DNA from: Phycisphaerae bacterium
GTDB lineage: Bacteria; Planctomycetota; Phycisphaerae; Phycisphaerales; UBA1924
DNA: 64,000 nt
Reading direction: 5' to 3'
Assembly: GCA_030432255.1 (NCBI GenBank)
Contig: JAUIHS010000011.1
Coordinates: forward strand, 1 to 64,000
Positions 33,420-42,275 of the stretch are shown one piece after another (the first letter of the stretch is position 1; each line of letters begins with the position of its first letter). The translations under genes were made by a program, and so were the position numbers. The notes beneath the pieces are model-generated. The model had not been told where the DNA came from, did no database searches, and saw only the letters and a program-made list of their open reading frames with translations.

Positions 33420-35992
33420 AGACGATCATCGTGAACGGCATCGAACACACGTATCACGGGAACGAGGATCGTTCCCTGCTGGAGTTCCTGCGCCGGGATC
33501 TGCGCATCCTGTCACCCAAGGACGGCTGCGCACCACAGGCGGCATGCGGCTGTTGTGCAGTCTCGCTCAATGGGAAGGTCGTGCTTGCGTGCGTGACCGC
33601 CATGAAGAAGGCGCTGGGGGGACAGGTCACGACGCTGGAAGGTGTCGACGAACGGACGCGGTCGGCATTCGCCGATGCGTTCGCAGCGTGCGGCGGTGCC
33701 CAGTGCGGGTTCTGCACACCTGGCATCGTGATGCGCGCGGCGTCGCTCGTCGAGGAGAAACCGGAGCCGAGTCGGGATGAGATCAACCACGAACTGAGGT
33801 TTCACCTCTGCCGCTGCACCGGGTACAAGAAGATCGTGGACGCGGTTGAAAGTGCGGCCGCTGCGCTGCGCAACGGCGGTTCGGTGGCGCTGCCCCAGGT
33901 GAATGGCGGTGGTGTCGGTGAACGTGTGCCGAAGTACGGAATCCGTGCGGCGGTGCTGGGTGAACGACCATACGTCGCGGACCTCGCCGTCGAAGGCATG
34001 CTGCATGGAGCGCTGCGGCTGAGTGATCACCCGCGTGCACGCGTGGTCCGGATCGATGCATCGAAGGCGGAGGCCATGCCCGGCGTGTCCCGTGTCTTCC
34101 TTGCGAAGGACGTGCCCGGCCAGCGCAGCGTCGGGCTCATCGTGCCCGACTGGCCTCTCATCGTGGCAGAAGGCGAGATCACCCGTTATGTCGGCGATGT
34201 GCTCGCATGTGTCGCGGCCGTCGATCGGGATACCGCGCGGGCCGCCGCTGAGGCGATCGAGATCGAGTACGAGGAACTCACGCCGGTTGCAGACGTGGAC
34301 GAGGCGATGGCGGCGGATGCCCCGCGGATTCACGAGAACGGAAACCGGCTGAGCACGACGGTCGTGAGGCGCGGTGATGCGGATGCGGCGCTCGCCGGGT
34401 GCGCGCATGTTGCGGCGGGCGTCTTCGAGACCCAGCGCATTGAGCATGCGTACCTGGAACCTGAGGCGGCTCTGGCGATGCCTCGGGGTGGTGGTGTGAA
34501 GCTCTTCAGCCAGAGCCAGGGCATCTATGAGGATCGGCGTCAGGTGGCGCTGCTCCTGGGGATGGAGGAGAAGGATGTCCATGTGGAACTGGTGCCGAAT
34601 GGCGGCGGCTTCGGTGGCAAGGAGGACCTCTCGGTCCAGGGTCATGCGGCGTTGATGGCCCTGCTCCTCGGGCGGCCGGTGCACGTGGAGTTGTCTCGGG
34701 ACGAGTCGATCCGCATGCATCCGAAGCGGCATCCGATTCGCATGGCATACACCATCGGGTGTGATGCGGACGGGAAGTTGCAGGCGGTCCGGGCGCGGAT
34801 GTTCGGAGACACCGGCGCGTATGCGTCCGTCGGTATGAAGGTGCTTGAGCGGGCGGCGGGCCACTCGACGGGTGCGTATGCGGTGCCGAACGTGGATGTT
34901 GAAGCGACCGCGCTCTACACCAACAACGTGCCCTGCGGAGCGATGCGCGGATTCGGGGCGAACCAGGCGAACTTTGCGGTCGAGTGCTGCATTGACGAGT
35001 TGTGCGAGAAAGGTGGCTTCGATCGCTGGCAGTTCCGCTATGACAACGCGATCGTGGAAGGTGGCTGCACGGCGACCGGTCAGCGACTCTCCACCGGCAT
35101 CGGCGTTCGTGCAACACTGGAAGCCGTCCGGGAAGACTTTCAGAAAGCGCGCTACGCAGGGATTGCCTGCGGTATCAAGAACACCGGTATCGGGAACGGC
35201 ATGCCGGACTCCGGTACGGCCAAGCTTGTCGTGCGGGCTGACGATCACGTGGAAGTGCATCATGGCTGGACCGAAATGGGACAGGGTGTCGACACCATGG
35301 CGCAGCAGACATTCTGTGAGGAGACAGGACTCCCCGCTGGGATCGTCACGGTCCACACATTGACCGACGAAGAGACACCCTGCGGCATGACGACCGCCTC
35401 GCGGGCCACGAGCCTTGTGGGGAACGCAGTGATCGATGCATGCCGCGGCCTCGTCAAGGACCTGAAGAGCGGCAAGTCTCTGTCGGATCTCGTGGGGCGC
35501 TCATATCGAGGTGAGTGGGTGTGCGACTGGACGAACAAGCCGGGCAAGTCGAAGACGGGGGAAGAGGTGACACACTACTCCTACAGCTACGCGACCCAGG
35601 TCGTGATTCTGGATGAGCAGGGTGGGGTCGAGCGGGTCGTGGCGGCGCATGATGCCGGGCGGGTGATGAATCCGACGCTCTTCGAGGGGCAGATTCACGG
35701 CAGCGTCCACATGGGTCTCGGCTATGCGCTGACCGAGGATCTGCCCATGGAGGGTGGACGGTTGAAGTCCACGCGCCTGCGCAAGTGCGGCGTGCTTCGC
35801 GCCGGGCAGACACCCGACATCGACGTGATCGGTGTGGAGGTGGCGGACGAGCATGGTCCCTACGGAGCCAAGGGTGTCGGTGAGATCGGACTGGTGCCGA
35901 CTGCGCCCGCGGTGGCCAACGCGCTGTTCACGTTCGACGGTCGTCGTCGGCGTTCCCTCCCGATGTCGGCGGCTGGCACGGAGGGTGCATGA
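33416..35992 (+). CDS. Xanthine dehydrogenase of the selenium-dependent type (2Fe-2S and Mo domains fused)
   Basis: The protein has 858 residues from the ATG at 33416 (GGGAG upstream, 4-bp overlap with the previous gene). The N-terminal [2Fe-2S] domain has S-P-K-D-G-C-A-P-Q-A-A-C-G-C-C (C38, C44, C46/47) and C59. The second cluster uses C97, C100, C132 and C134 in Q-C-G-F-C-T-P-G and H-L-C-R-C-T-G-Y. The molybdopterin part follows from about 175, with Q-S-Q-G-I-Y at 366-371, G-G-G-F-G-G-K-E-D at 396-404 and the catalytic Glu E823 in G-V-G-E-I-G. The C-A-P-Q block and length match the Se-dependent xanthine dehydrogenase group (TIGR03311). There is no FAD domain or adjacent FAD-subunit gene. 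It likely hydroxylates a purine or similar N-heterocycle in the cytoplasm. Selenium dependence cannot be seen in sequence. Confidence 0.9.
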   Translation: MKTIIVNGIEHTYHGNEDRSLLEFLRRDLRILSPKDGCAPQAACGCCAVSLNGKVVLACVTAMKKALGGQVTTLEGVDERTRSAFADAFAACGGAQCGFCTPGIVMRAASLVEEKPEPSRDEINHELRFHLCRCTGYKKIVDAVESAAAALRNGGSVALPQVNGGGVGERVPKYGIRAAVLGERPYVADLAVEGMLHGALRLSDHPRARVVRIDASKAEAMPGVSRVFLAKDVPGQRSVGLIVPDWPLIVAEGEITRYVGDVLACVAAVDRDTARAAAEAIEIEYEELTPVADVDEAMAADAPRIHENGNRLSTTVVRRGDADAALAGCAHVAAGVFETQRIEHAYLEPEAALAMPRGGGVKLFSQSQGIYEDRRQVALLLGMEEKDVHVELVPNGGGFGGKEDLSVQGHAALMALLLGRPVHVELSRDESIRMHPKRHPIRMAYTIGCDADGKLQAVRARMFGDTGAYASVGMKVLERAAGHSTGAYAVPNVDVEATALYTNNVPCGAMRGFGANQANFAVECCIDELCEKGGFDRWQFRYDNAIVEGGCTATGQRLSTGIGVRATLEAVREDFQKARYAGIACGIKNTGIGNGMPDSGTAKLVVRADDHVEVHHGWTEMGQGVDTMAQQTFCEETGLPAGIVTVHTLTDEETPCGMTTASRATSLVGNAVIDACRGLVKDLKSGKSLSDLVGRSYRGEWVCDWTNKPGKSKTGEEVTHYSYSYATQVVILDEQGGVERVVAAHDAGRVMNPTLFEGQIHGSVHMGLGYALTEDLPMEGGRLKSTRLRKCGVLRAGQTPDIDVIGVEVADEHGPYGAKGVGEIGLVPTAPAVANALFTFDGRRRRSLPMSAAGTEGA

Positions 35993-37245
35993 GTCTTTAT
36001 CTGCGTGATGCGACGTTCATTGACTGGCGCACGCTGGAGTTCACGCGTGGAGACCTGGAGGTGGACGAGGGCGATGGCGGTGGTATCCGGCTCGCCGAGG
36101 AGATCCCCGCGTACGGTTGCGTCTACGACTGCGGCGGGCGACTTGTCACCAAGGCTTTCGTCATCGGTCACCACCACATCTATTCGGCCCTGGCCCGCGG
36201 CATGCCGGCGCCGAAGCGCACGCCCAGGAACTTCGTCGAGATCCTTGAACTGATCTGGTGGAACATCGACCGTAAGCTTGATGCGGCGATGATCCGGTCC
36301 TGCGCGCAGGTGGTTGCCCTCGAAGCGGCGCTGCACGGTTGTACCTTCATCATCGATCATCATGCCTCGCCCGGTGCGCCGTCGGACAGCCTGCACATCA
36401 TTGCCGAGGCGCTGGATGAAATCGGGATATCGCACCTGCTCTGCTATGAACTCTCTGATCGCGACGGCGCCGGTGCTCGCGACGCCGGGCTGCGGGAGAC
36501 GGAAGCGTACCTGCGGCAGCGTCCGGGACTGGTGGGGCTGCACGCTTCGTTCACCGTCAAGGACGAACTTCTCGAACGCGCCGTTGGCATGGCGCGCGAC
36601 TTCAAGACCGGTGTGCACATCCATGTCGCGGAGGCCGCCTCGGATGAGGAGCACTGCATGGCGGAGCATGGCTGTACGGTCGCTGAACGACTGGAACGCG
36701 CCGGTGCGCTCGAATCGACCGCCACGCTCCTGGCTCATTGCCTCCATCTCACCCCGGCGGAGCGTGCGATCGTGCAGGACAGCAATGCCTGGGTCGTGCA
36801 CAACACGCAGAGCAATCAGAACAACAACGTGGGACGGTTTGATCCGAAGGGGCTCGGAGATCGAATCTTCATCGGCACCGATGGGATGCACTCCGATGTT
36901 CTCGCCGCGACGCGCGCCATGTACCTCGAAGGGCAGGCCGCGGGTGGCCTGGCACCGCTGGCGGCGTACCGGCGGATGCGCCGGGTGCATGACTACCTGG
37001 AAGCCAACCGGATTCCCGGTGACGGCGAGAACAACCTTGTGATCCTCGATTACCCACCGCCGACCCCGCTGACGCCGGAGAACTTTCCGGGCCACATGAT
37101 GTACGGTCTGTCTTCTCGTCATGTCCACGCCGTGATCAGCGACGGTCGTGTCATCATGCGCGATCGCCAGGTCCTGTCAGCGGATGTGTCCGAGGTGCTG
37201 GCCGAGGCACGGGTCCAGGCACAGCGACTATGGGAGATGCTGTGA
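35989..37245 (+). CDS. SsnA-like metal-dependent aminohydrolase
   Basis: The protein has 418 residues, starting in an ATGA overlap with the xanthine dehydrogenase gene. It is an amidohydrolase-superfamily (guanine deaminase/ATZ-TRZ type) enzyme. The first metal motif is G-H-H-H-I-Y-S-A-L-A-R-G, followed by H-V-A-E, H-C-L-H-L and N-T-Q-S-N-Q-N-N-N-V-G, and the metal Asp is in G-T-D-G-M-H-S-D-V-L. The N-T-Q-S-N motif and the G-T-D-G-M region match SsnA, a member of the selenium-dependent molybdenum hydroxylase gene set. A likely reaction is removal of an amino group from a purine-like ring. The gene abuts the next one exactly (stop and start codons adjoin). Confidence 0.85.
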   Translation: MSLYLRDATFIDWRTLEFTRGDLEVDEGDGGGIRLAEEIPAYGCVYDCGGRLVTKAFVIGHHHIYSALARGMPAPKRTPRNFVEILELIWWNIDRKLDAAMIRSCAQVVALEAALHGCTFIIDHHASPGAPSDSLHIIAEALDEIGISHLLCYELSDRDGAGARDAGLRETEAYLRQRPGLVGLHASFTVKDELLERAVGMARDFKTGVHIHVAEAASDEEHCMAEHGCTVAERLERAGALESTATLLAHCLHLTPAERAIVQDSNAWVVHNTQSNQNNNVGRFDPKGLGDRIFIGTDGMHSDVLAATRAMYLEGQAAGGLAPLAAYRRMRRVHDYLEANRIPGDGENNLVILDYPPPTPLTPENFPGHMMYGLSSRHVHAVISDGRVIMRDRQVLSADVSEVLAEARVQAQRLWEML

Positions 37246-38505
37246 ATGAAGGAACTTTCGATCAACCGGGACCGCCTCTGGTCTCACCTGTCAGAACTGG
37301 GTGAGATCGGTGCCTATCACGATGAAGTCGCCGACCTCGTCGGGGTCCGTCGCCTCGCGTTGTCGGATGAGGATCGCGCCGGGCGTGATCGCGTGGTGGC
37401 GTGGATGCGCGAACTGGGACTCAGTATCAGCATCGATGAGATCGGCAACATCTATGCCGAACGCGCCGGGCGAGACGCATCGCTGTCACCGGTGATGTTC
37501 GGTTCACACGTCGACTCGGTCCCGACGGGCGGACGCTTTGACGGCGCTCTCGGGGTGCTCGGCGCCCTGGAAGTCGTTCGCACACTGAATGACGCCGGTG
37601 AGCAGACCACCCGACCACTGGTGGTCGGTGCATTCACAGATGAAGAGGGTTGTCGCTTCGGCACCGATATGCTCGGCAGCGCCGTCGCCACCGGTCGCAT
37701 CCCCCTTCAGCAGGCATACGGCCTGACCGATCGCGACGGTCTGTGCATCGGTGATGAACTGGAACGCATCGGGTACAAGGGCAAAGAGCCCGTGAATCAA
37801 CGGCGGCCGCACGCCTACGTCGAGTGCCACGTTGAGCAGGGTCCGACGCTGATCCGGGAAGGCCTCGATGTCGGTGTCGTCACCATGGTGCAGGCCATCT
37901 CATGGCATGAACTTACCATCACGGGACGCTCCGCTCACGCCGGTGCGACGCCGACATCCTATCGGGTCGATGCGGGACTCGCCGCGGCACGCATCAATGT
38001 GCGTCTGCGTGAAATGGTGGACAGTGGCGAGTTTGGCGAACTGCGCGCCACGATGGGCGTCAACCGCCCTCACCCCGGGATGATCAACGTGATCCCCGGT
38101 CGGGTGATCGCCACCGTGGACATGCGCAACCCGGACGATGACGGCATGCGGCGCGCGGAGCAGGCCCTGGGCCGGTACATCGAGGAACTCCAGGAGCAGA
38201 CCGAGGGCCTGCGCATTGCATTGCGTCGCACGGCTCGGACGGATGTGGTTCCCTTTGCGGAGAAGGTTCGCAGTGCGGTCGAAGGTGCGGCCAACGATCG
38301 CGGCCTCTCCAACCGCCGCCTGTTTGCGGGTGCCGGTCACGATGCCCAGGAATGGGCGCACGTCTGTGATGCGGGCATGATCTTCGCACCAGGGGAGTAC
38401 GACGGCATCAGTCACAACCCGCGTGAGTATTCGAATGAGAAGCAGTGCGGCGACAGCATCGATGTTCTCCTCGACGTCGTCCGGAGACTGGCGGAGGACG
38501 TATGA
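37246..38505 (+). CDS. M20-family hydrolase (N-carbamoyl-amino-acid or allantoate amidohydrolase type)
   Basis: The protein has 419 residues and starts directly after the previous stop codon. Its di-metal site residues are visible: [15 protein letters not shown] (first His and bridging Asp), D-E-E-G for the bridging/catalytic Glu pair, C-H-V-E-Q-G-P further on, and S-H-N-P-R-E-Y for the last His. The dimerisation domain includes [10 protein letters not shown]. This is the AllC/HyuC branch of peptidase family M20, acting on N-carbamoyl amino acids, allantoate or ureidoglycolate rather than peptides. In the pathway it probably splits a carbamoyl or ureido group left after ring opening. It overlaps the nitrilase gene by 4 bp. 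Confidence 0.9.
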   Translation: MKELSINRDRLWSHLSELGEIGAYHDEVADLVGVRRLALSDEDRAGRDRVVAWMRELGLSISIDEIGNIYAERAGRDASLSPVMFGSHVDSVPTGGRFDGALGVLGALEVVRTLNDAGEQTTRPLVVGAFTDEEGCRFGTDMLGSAVATGRIPLQQAYGLTDRDGLCIGDELERIGYKGKEPVNQRRPHAYVECHVEQGPTLIREGLDVGVVTMVQAISWHELTITGRSAHAGATPTSYRVDAGLAAARINVRLREMVDSGEFGELRATMGVNRPHPGMINVIPGRVIATVDMRNPDDDGMRRAEQALGRYIEELQEQTEGLRIALRRTARTDVVPFAEKVRSAVEGAANDRGLSNRRLFAGAGHDAQEWAHVCDAGMIFAPGEYDGISHNPREYSNEKQCGDSIDVLLDVVRRLAEDV

Positions 38506-39398
38506 GCAACTCGTTGCGGGCTGCGATGACGCAGGTGAACAACGCCTACCCGCACATGCCGGCAACGGTTGACGGACTGCCGGCACTTGCACAGCGCCTC
38601 GAGGAGGTTCGGGAAGCGAACGTCAGCTACCACGTCTCACTGATCGAACTGGCTCACAAGCGTGGTGCCCGCATCATCGGGCTGGGCGAGCTCTTTCCGG
38701 CGCCATATTTCGCGCTCCGGGAGGACGAGTTCTGGCGCGATATGGCGGAGGACGCCCGGACCGGTCCCACGGTCGACACGATGTGTCGAGCGGCGGAACG
38801 CCTGGGCATCGTCATCGTCGCGCCCATCTATGAGCGGGATGGTGATCGGCGCTACAACACCGCGGTTGTCATCGATGCCGACGGAACCATCGTCGGCGCA
38901 CAGCGCAAGTGCCATATCCCGCAGGGTACGAACGAAGAGGGCACGTTCGTCGAGCGCTTCTATTACGGATCCGCCGACTCTGAACCGCTGCTGTCCAGCT
39001 TCGAGACGGCAGTCGGGACGATCGGCGTTGCCATCTGCTACGACCGTCACTTTGAAGGCGTCGTCCGCACATTGTCGCGACAGGGCGCCCGTCTGGTCTT
39101 CAGCCCCGCCGTGACGTTCGGCGAGAAGTCGCGGCGGATGTGGGACATGGAGTTCCAGGTCGACGCCGCGCGTCACAACGTCTTCATCGGCGGATCCAAT
39201 CGTGTCGGGATCGAGGCGCCGTGGAATCAGCCGTATTTCGGCGCGAGTTACTTCACCGGACCGAATGGTGTTGTCAGGAATATCAGTGACGATGAGCGCC
39301 TCATCATCGCGGATCTTCCGCTGGATGAACTTGCAGGACGGGATCCATCCGGCTGGAACCTGCAGCGCGATGCGCGGCCGGAAATCACCGGCGAGTGA
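38502..39398 (+). CDS. Nitrilase-superfamily amidase (beta-ureidopropionase-like)
   Basis: The protein has 298 residues from the ATGA overlap at 38502. The catalytic triad of the carbon-nitrogen hydrolase family is present: Glu in G-L-G-E-L-F, Lys in R-K-C-H-I-P and Cys in A-I-C-Y-D-R-H-F-E. The I-C-Y-D-R-H-F-E block and the H-I-P after the Lys fit the beta-ureidopropionase/N-carbamoyl-D-amino-acid branch better than aliphatic amidases. With the M20 enzyme this gives two different carbamoyl-hydrolysing activities in one operon. It is the last gene of the operon; its stop codon directly touches the stop codon of the opposing anti-sigma gene. Confidence 0.9.
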   Translation: MSNSLRAAMTQVNNAYPHMPATVDGLPALAQRLEEVREANVSYHVSLIELAHKRGARIIGLGELFPAPYFALREDEFWRDMAEDARTGPTVDTMCRAAERLGIVIVAPIYERDGDRRYNTAVVIDADGTIVGAQRKCHIPQGTNEEGTFVERFYYGSADSEPLLSSFETAVGTIGVAICYDRHFEGVVRTLSRQGARLVFSPAVTFGEKSRRMWDMEFQVDAARHNVFIGGSNRVGIEAPWNQPYFGASYFTGPNGVVRNISDDERLIIADLPLDELAGRDPSGWNLQRDARPEITGE

Positions 39399-39407
39399 TC
39401 ACTCGCC
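39390..39407. terminator. Perfect 18-bp palindrome spanning both stop codons
   Basis: GGCGAGTGATCACTCGCC is a perfect inverted repeat centred between two abutting stop codons: TGA of the nitrilase gene (39396-39398) and, on the other strand, TGA of the anti-sigma gene (39401-39399). Each protein thus ends in Gly-Glu encoded by the same nine bases read from opposite sides. It may act as a compact two-way terminator, but no U-run follows on either strand. Confidence 0.6.
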
Positions 39408-40481
39408 CTGATCGTCCTCCGCCCGGGGTGCGATCACGACGCGCCTCTTCAGGTCGGGCACCCAGATGCCACCGGGATCCTCGACCGTGATGGCGAAGAC
39501 GGCCACCCGGCCGACATCGATGCCCGGCTCGATCGGAACAATGATCTCGCCCTCGGCATTCGCGTTGAAGACGCCACCGGAGACCTTCTGCTCCATGCCG
39601 CGCTCGTCAATCAGCCACACCTGGTACTGCTCGGTCGAGGGATCATTTACCTTCAGACCGGCAAACCGCAGGTAGCCTTCCTGGCGCTCATCATTCCAGA
39701 CGACATCGCCCTTGACATCGCCTCGCTGCTCGGCGAACAGGTCCGGTTCCGCACCGAGGTCGAAGGGAACCCACTCGATGCGAACCGTGTCGGGAACCTC
39801 CAGGAGCTTGCGGCGGTTCGCGGCGATCTGAGCCGGGTCGAGCGGCGTTGTCAGTTCGATGATCCGGGCCTCCGCACTTGCGAGTGCAGAGCCGGTCTCA
39901 GCAAGACGCCCCTCGAAGTCTGCCGTGATTCGGGCGAGTTCTTCGGCGAGCCGGGTGTTGCGGCTGGTCGCCTCGGCGATGGCGCGGGCGTGCTCGTCCG
40001 AACTCGCATCAAGCTGGGCGGCAAGAGACTCGCTCCGGGTACGGGCGTCCGCGAGCAGTTGGTTGTTCCGGTCAACGCGCTCCTGCAGTTCGGCGGCGAG
40101 TTGCGCCTGCTGCGTGAGTTCAGAGTTCCGCTGGTTGATCGTCCGCCATGCAACGGCCGCCGTGCCGATGGCGAGGGCAAGGCACGCTGCCGCGGCGAGC
40201 CACGGGAGCACTGAGCGACGTGGCCCCGACGATGGGGTCTGGGACGCACCGGTCGAACGGCCGCCCTTCGCGGCGACGATGGCCTCGCCCTCAAGGATGA
40301 GGCGACTGCGAAGCTTGTCGGGCATCGACTCACGTGGAGTCAGGGCGGACTGGAGCGAAGCCGCTGCGCGATCATAGGACTCCTGAGCGGCGTCATCGGC
40401 GCCACGAACAGCGTCGCCGGTCGCACGATCGGCCATGAGTTCTTCGGGTGTGGGTTCGTGGTTGTGTTCGAATTCTGTCAT
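39399..40481 (-). CDS. Anti-sigma factor (RskA C-terminal type)
   Basis: The protein has 360 residues. A cytoplasmic part of ~90 residues comes first, with the acidic N-terminus expected to bind the sigma factor. A single membrane helix lies at about 91-111 (V-L-P-W-L-A-A-A-A-C-L-A-L-A). A long coiled coil runs from ~115 to ~215, rich in Glu, Ala, Gln and Arg. The C-terminal domain from ~225 is RskA-like, with R-I-E-W-V-P-F, V-V-W-N-D-E-R-Q-E-G-Y-L-R-F and Y-Q-V-W-L-I-D, a sensor fold exposed outside the membrane. No zinc-binding H-x3-C-x2-C motif is seen. The start overlaps the stop of the ECF sigma gene (ATGA), the normal arrangement for such pairs. The coiled-coil spacer is longer than in most RskA proteins. 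Confidence 0.88.
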   Translation of the reverse strand: MTEFEHNHEPTPEELMADRATGDAVRGADDAAQESYDRAAASLQSALTPRESMPDKLRSRLILEGEAIVAAKGGRSTGASQTPSSGPRRSVLPWLAAAACLALAIGTAAVAWRTINQRNSELTQQAQLAAELQERVDRNNQLLADARTRSESLAAQLDASSDEHARAIAEATSRNTRLAEELARITADFEGRLAETGSALASAEARIIELTTPLDPAQIAANRRKLLEVPDTVRIEWVPFDLGAEPDLFAEQRGDVKGDVVWNDERQEGYLRFAGLKVNDPSTEQYQVWLIDERGMEQKVSGGVFNANAEGEIIVPIEPGIDVGRVAVFAITVEDPGGIWVPDLKRRVVIAPRAEDDQGE

Positions 40482-41041
40482 CGACCACCTCCCCGTCCCA
40501 AGGCGGTTTCGGTCGCTTGCCGAATGCGACCAAGTCCGCTGCGAATACGAGTCTTGACGGTACCGAGCGGCGTTTCGGTCACCGATGCGATCATCTCATG
40601 CGTGAAGCCGCGCTCAATCGACAGGCGGAGCGCGAGTTGCTGGTCCTCCGACAGGTCGGCGTATGCGGTGGCGGCGGCCCGAGCGATTTCATCCTGCTCG
40701 ACGGCGGCGGTCTGCTGACTGGCGGGCGTGGTCTCGTGCATGAAGCCATCCGTCGCAGGCTGGCGGCGCTCCCGTCTCCAACGATCAATAAGCAGTCGCC
40801 TGGCAAGAACGGAAACAAAGGTGACCTCGGTGCCGCGTGAGGCGTCAAAGCGGTCCGCCTTTCTCCAGAGCTGGACAAAAATATCCTGAACCGCCTCCTC
40901 AGCGTCTGCGTCGGAGTGGGTGAACTTCCTGGCCAGCGACCAGATCAGATCACCGTACTCGTCAACCACTTCTCGAACTGCTGACGGGTCACCGCGAGCG
41001 ACGCGATGGAGCAGTGCGGATTGGGAAGATGAAGCGCTCAT
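40478..41041 (-). CDS. ECF RNA polymerase sigma factor
   Basis: The protein has 187 residues from the ATG at 41041 (GGAG ~6 nt upstream), which is preferred over a start 32 codons earlier. Region 2 shows L-I-W-S-L-A-R-K-F, D-A-E-E-A-V-Q-D-I-F-V-Q-L-W and a -10-recognition part F-D-A-S-R-G-T-E-V-T-F-V. Region 4 has L-S-E-D-Q-Q-L-A-L-R-L-S-I-E-R-G-F-T-H-E-M-I-A and T-P-L-G-T-V-K-T-R-I-R-S-G-L, the helix-turn-helix for the -35 element. A linker with Gln/Ala/Thr lies between. The gene overlaps the anti-sigma gene. Candidate targets are the CHRD, DUF4394 and DUF4331 genes just upstream (higher coordinates), which share an ECF-like promoter. Confidence 0.93.
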   Translation of the reverse strand: MSASSSQSALLHRVARGDPSAVREVVDEYGDLIWSLARKFTHSDADAEEAVQDIFVQLWRKADRFDASRGTEVTFVSVLARRLLIDRWRRERRQPATDGFMHETTPASQQTAAVEQDEIARAAATAYADLSEDQQLALRLSIERGFTHEMIASVTETPLGTVKTRIRSGLGRIRQATETALGRGGGR

Positions 41042-41245
41042 GCCTGTCTCCACAATAGCGACCAGCCACGGCGTCATCCAAGCCAACTCGGCTTGTTGTT
41101 GAAGTTCATTGAACACAATGCGCCTCGCGAACGGCATGCGAAGGTGTCAATCATGCGCGGCTGTCATCACCTCGGGGTGCCCCGTGGTCAAGGAAACGAA
41201 GCGTGCGACTGCCGTCGCAGGCTTCGTGCAAGGAGATGAGAGGGC

Positions 41246-41283
41246 GGGTGGTGCGCCCGTCATGATGTGGAAGCGCACCACCC
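41246..41283 (-). terminator. 11-bp stem-loop after the DUF4394 gene
   Basis: GGGTGGTGCGC (41246-41256) pairs perfectly with GCGCACCACCC (41273-41283) around a 16-nt loop, directly after the DUF4394 stop codon. No U-run follows, so it may protect the 3' end or act with Rho. Confidence 0.5.
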
Positions 41284-41298
41284 GATGGAGTTGACTGA

Positions 41299-42165
41299 TC
41301 AGCCGTCTCTTCGGCGACGGGCCAGAGGCAGTGCCCCGATGCCGAGGAGAGCGGCTGCGCCGGGGGAAGGAATCACGGCGATGGAAGTGATCAGCGCGCC
41401 GCCACCGATGTCACCAAGCCCGGTCGCTGCTCCGGTCGTGAGGTCGATGGTCCAGAAGGTCGAGCGAGACAGCGCGTTGTCGATGACGCTTGCATAGGCA
41501 ACTCCGGATGCACCGGAGATGTCGAAGCCCACGGCATCGCCGAGGTCCACGCCGAGCGAGCCGACGGTGCCGAGCGTGCCGGCGCTGTTGGCCTGGGTCA
41601 CAAGGATGTCGAGGCCCGTGTCGATGCCGTAGAGCTGGGTGGACGTCGATCCCGCGAAGCTGTTGGTGTACGCCGAGCCAACCACGTTCGGGTCCATGCC
41701 TTCGTTGGCATCACCGGGACCGTAGAACAGGTCCGTCACCAACGTGGAGGTGCCATCGTTGGGGTTCAGCACCAGGTTCTGATTGGCATCGCTGACATAG
41801 CGGATGCGATCAATCGTGGGATTGAAGTCGAACCCGAAGGATGAACCATTCGCTCCGGGGCTGAAGCTCCCGGCACCCACCAGGGATGCCGCGCCCGAAG
41901 CCACATTGATGGTGTAGAGGTTGTTGAAGCTGCCGACAGCGAACAACTCACCCGTCGCCGGGCGGAAGTCGATGCCGCGAATGAGTTCATTGTTCTGAAG
42001 CCCTGAGATCGCGGCGCCCGTGTTGATCACACCGGGTGTGGCGCTGTCGAAGGAAACGAGCGTCTGTGTATCCGTGACGCCGTACACGAGTTCGGCGCTG
42101 GATGCCGACACCGCGGCACCCGCAAGGAAGGCGAGACTCGTGGCGACTGATTTGAAAGTGAACAT
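41299..42165 (-). CDS. Secreted DUF4394 protein with PEP-CTERM-like tail
   Basis: The protein has 288 residues from the ATG at 42165, which has a very good ribosome binding site (GGAGGAG); a longer frame upstream has none. A signal peptide covers about residues 1-24 (A-S-S-A). The mature part matches DUF4394: Y-G-V-T-D-T-Q-T-L-V-S-F-D, G-I-D-F-R-P-A-T-G-E-L-F-A and F-D-F-N-P-T-I-D-R-I-R-Y-V-S, which predict a beta-propeller-like fold. The C-terminus is I-P-S-P-G-A-A-A-L-L-G-I followed by hydrophobics and R-R-R-R, a PEP-CTERM-like sorting tail that would be cut by an exosortase. It is probably co-expressed with the CHRD gene ~110 bp upstream. Confidence 0.9.
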   Translation of the reverse strand: MFTFKSVATSLAFLAGAAVSASSAELVYGVTDTQTLVSFDSATPGVINTGAAISGLQNNELIRGIDFRPATGELFAVGSFNNLYTINVASGAASLVGAGSFSPGANGSSFGFDFNPTIDRIRYVSDANQNLVLNPNDGTSTLVTDLFYGPGDANEGMDPNVVGSAYTNSFAGSTSTQLYGIDTGLDILVTQANSAGTLGTVGSLGVDLGDAVGFDISGASGVAYASVIDNALSRSTFWTIDLTTGAATGLGDIGGGALITSIAVIPSPGAAALLGIGALPLARRRRDG

Positions 42166-42189
42166 TGATACTCCTCCAAAGGTGAGTGT

Positions 42190-42210
42190 GGAGCCGCGGC
42201 CCGCGGCTCC
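42190..42210 (-). repeat. Perfect 10-bp GC stem-loop between CHRD and DUF4394 genes
   Basis: GGAGCCGCGG and CCGCGGCTCC flank a single base. It lies between two genes of the same strand and has no U-run, so it may modulate read-through or protect the mRNA. Confidence 0.55.
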
Positions 42211-42275
42211 GGGTCTGTGCAGGCGAAAGGGGTGTCCCGGTGAACAGAGTCCGGGGATGAACACGTGATTGCTCG

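Noticed and set aside
33512-35356. Long open frame on the - strand opposite the xanthine dehydrogenase
   Set aside because: Codon-phase shadow of a gene with intact catalytic motifs; no recognisable domain.
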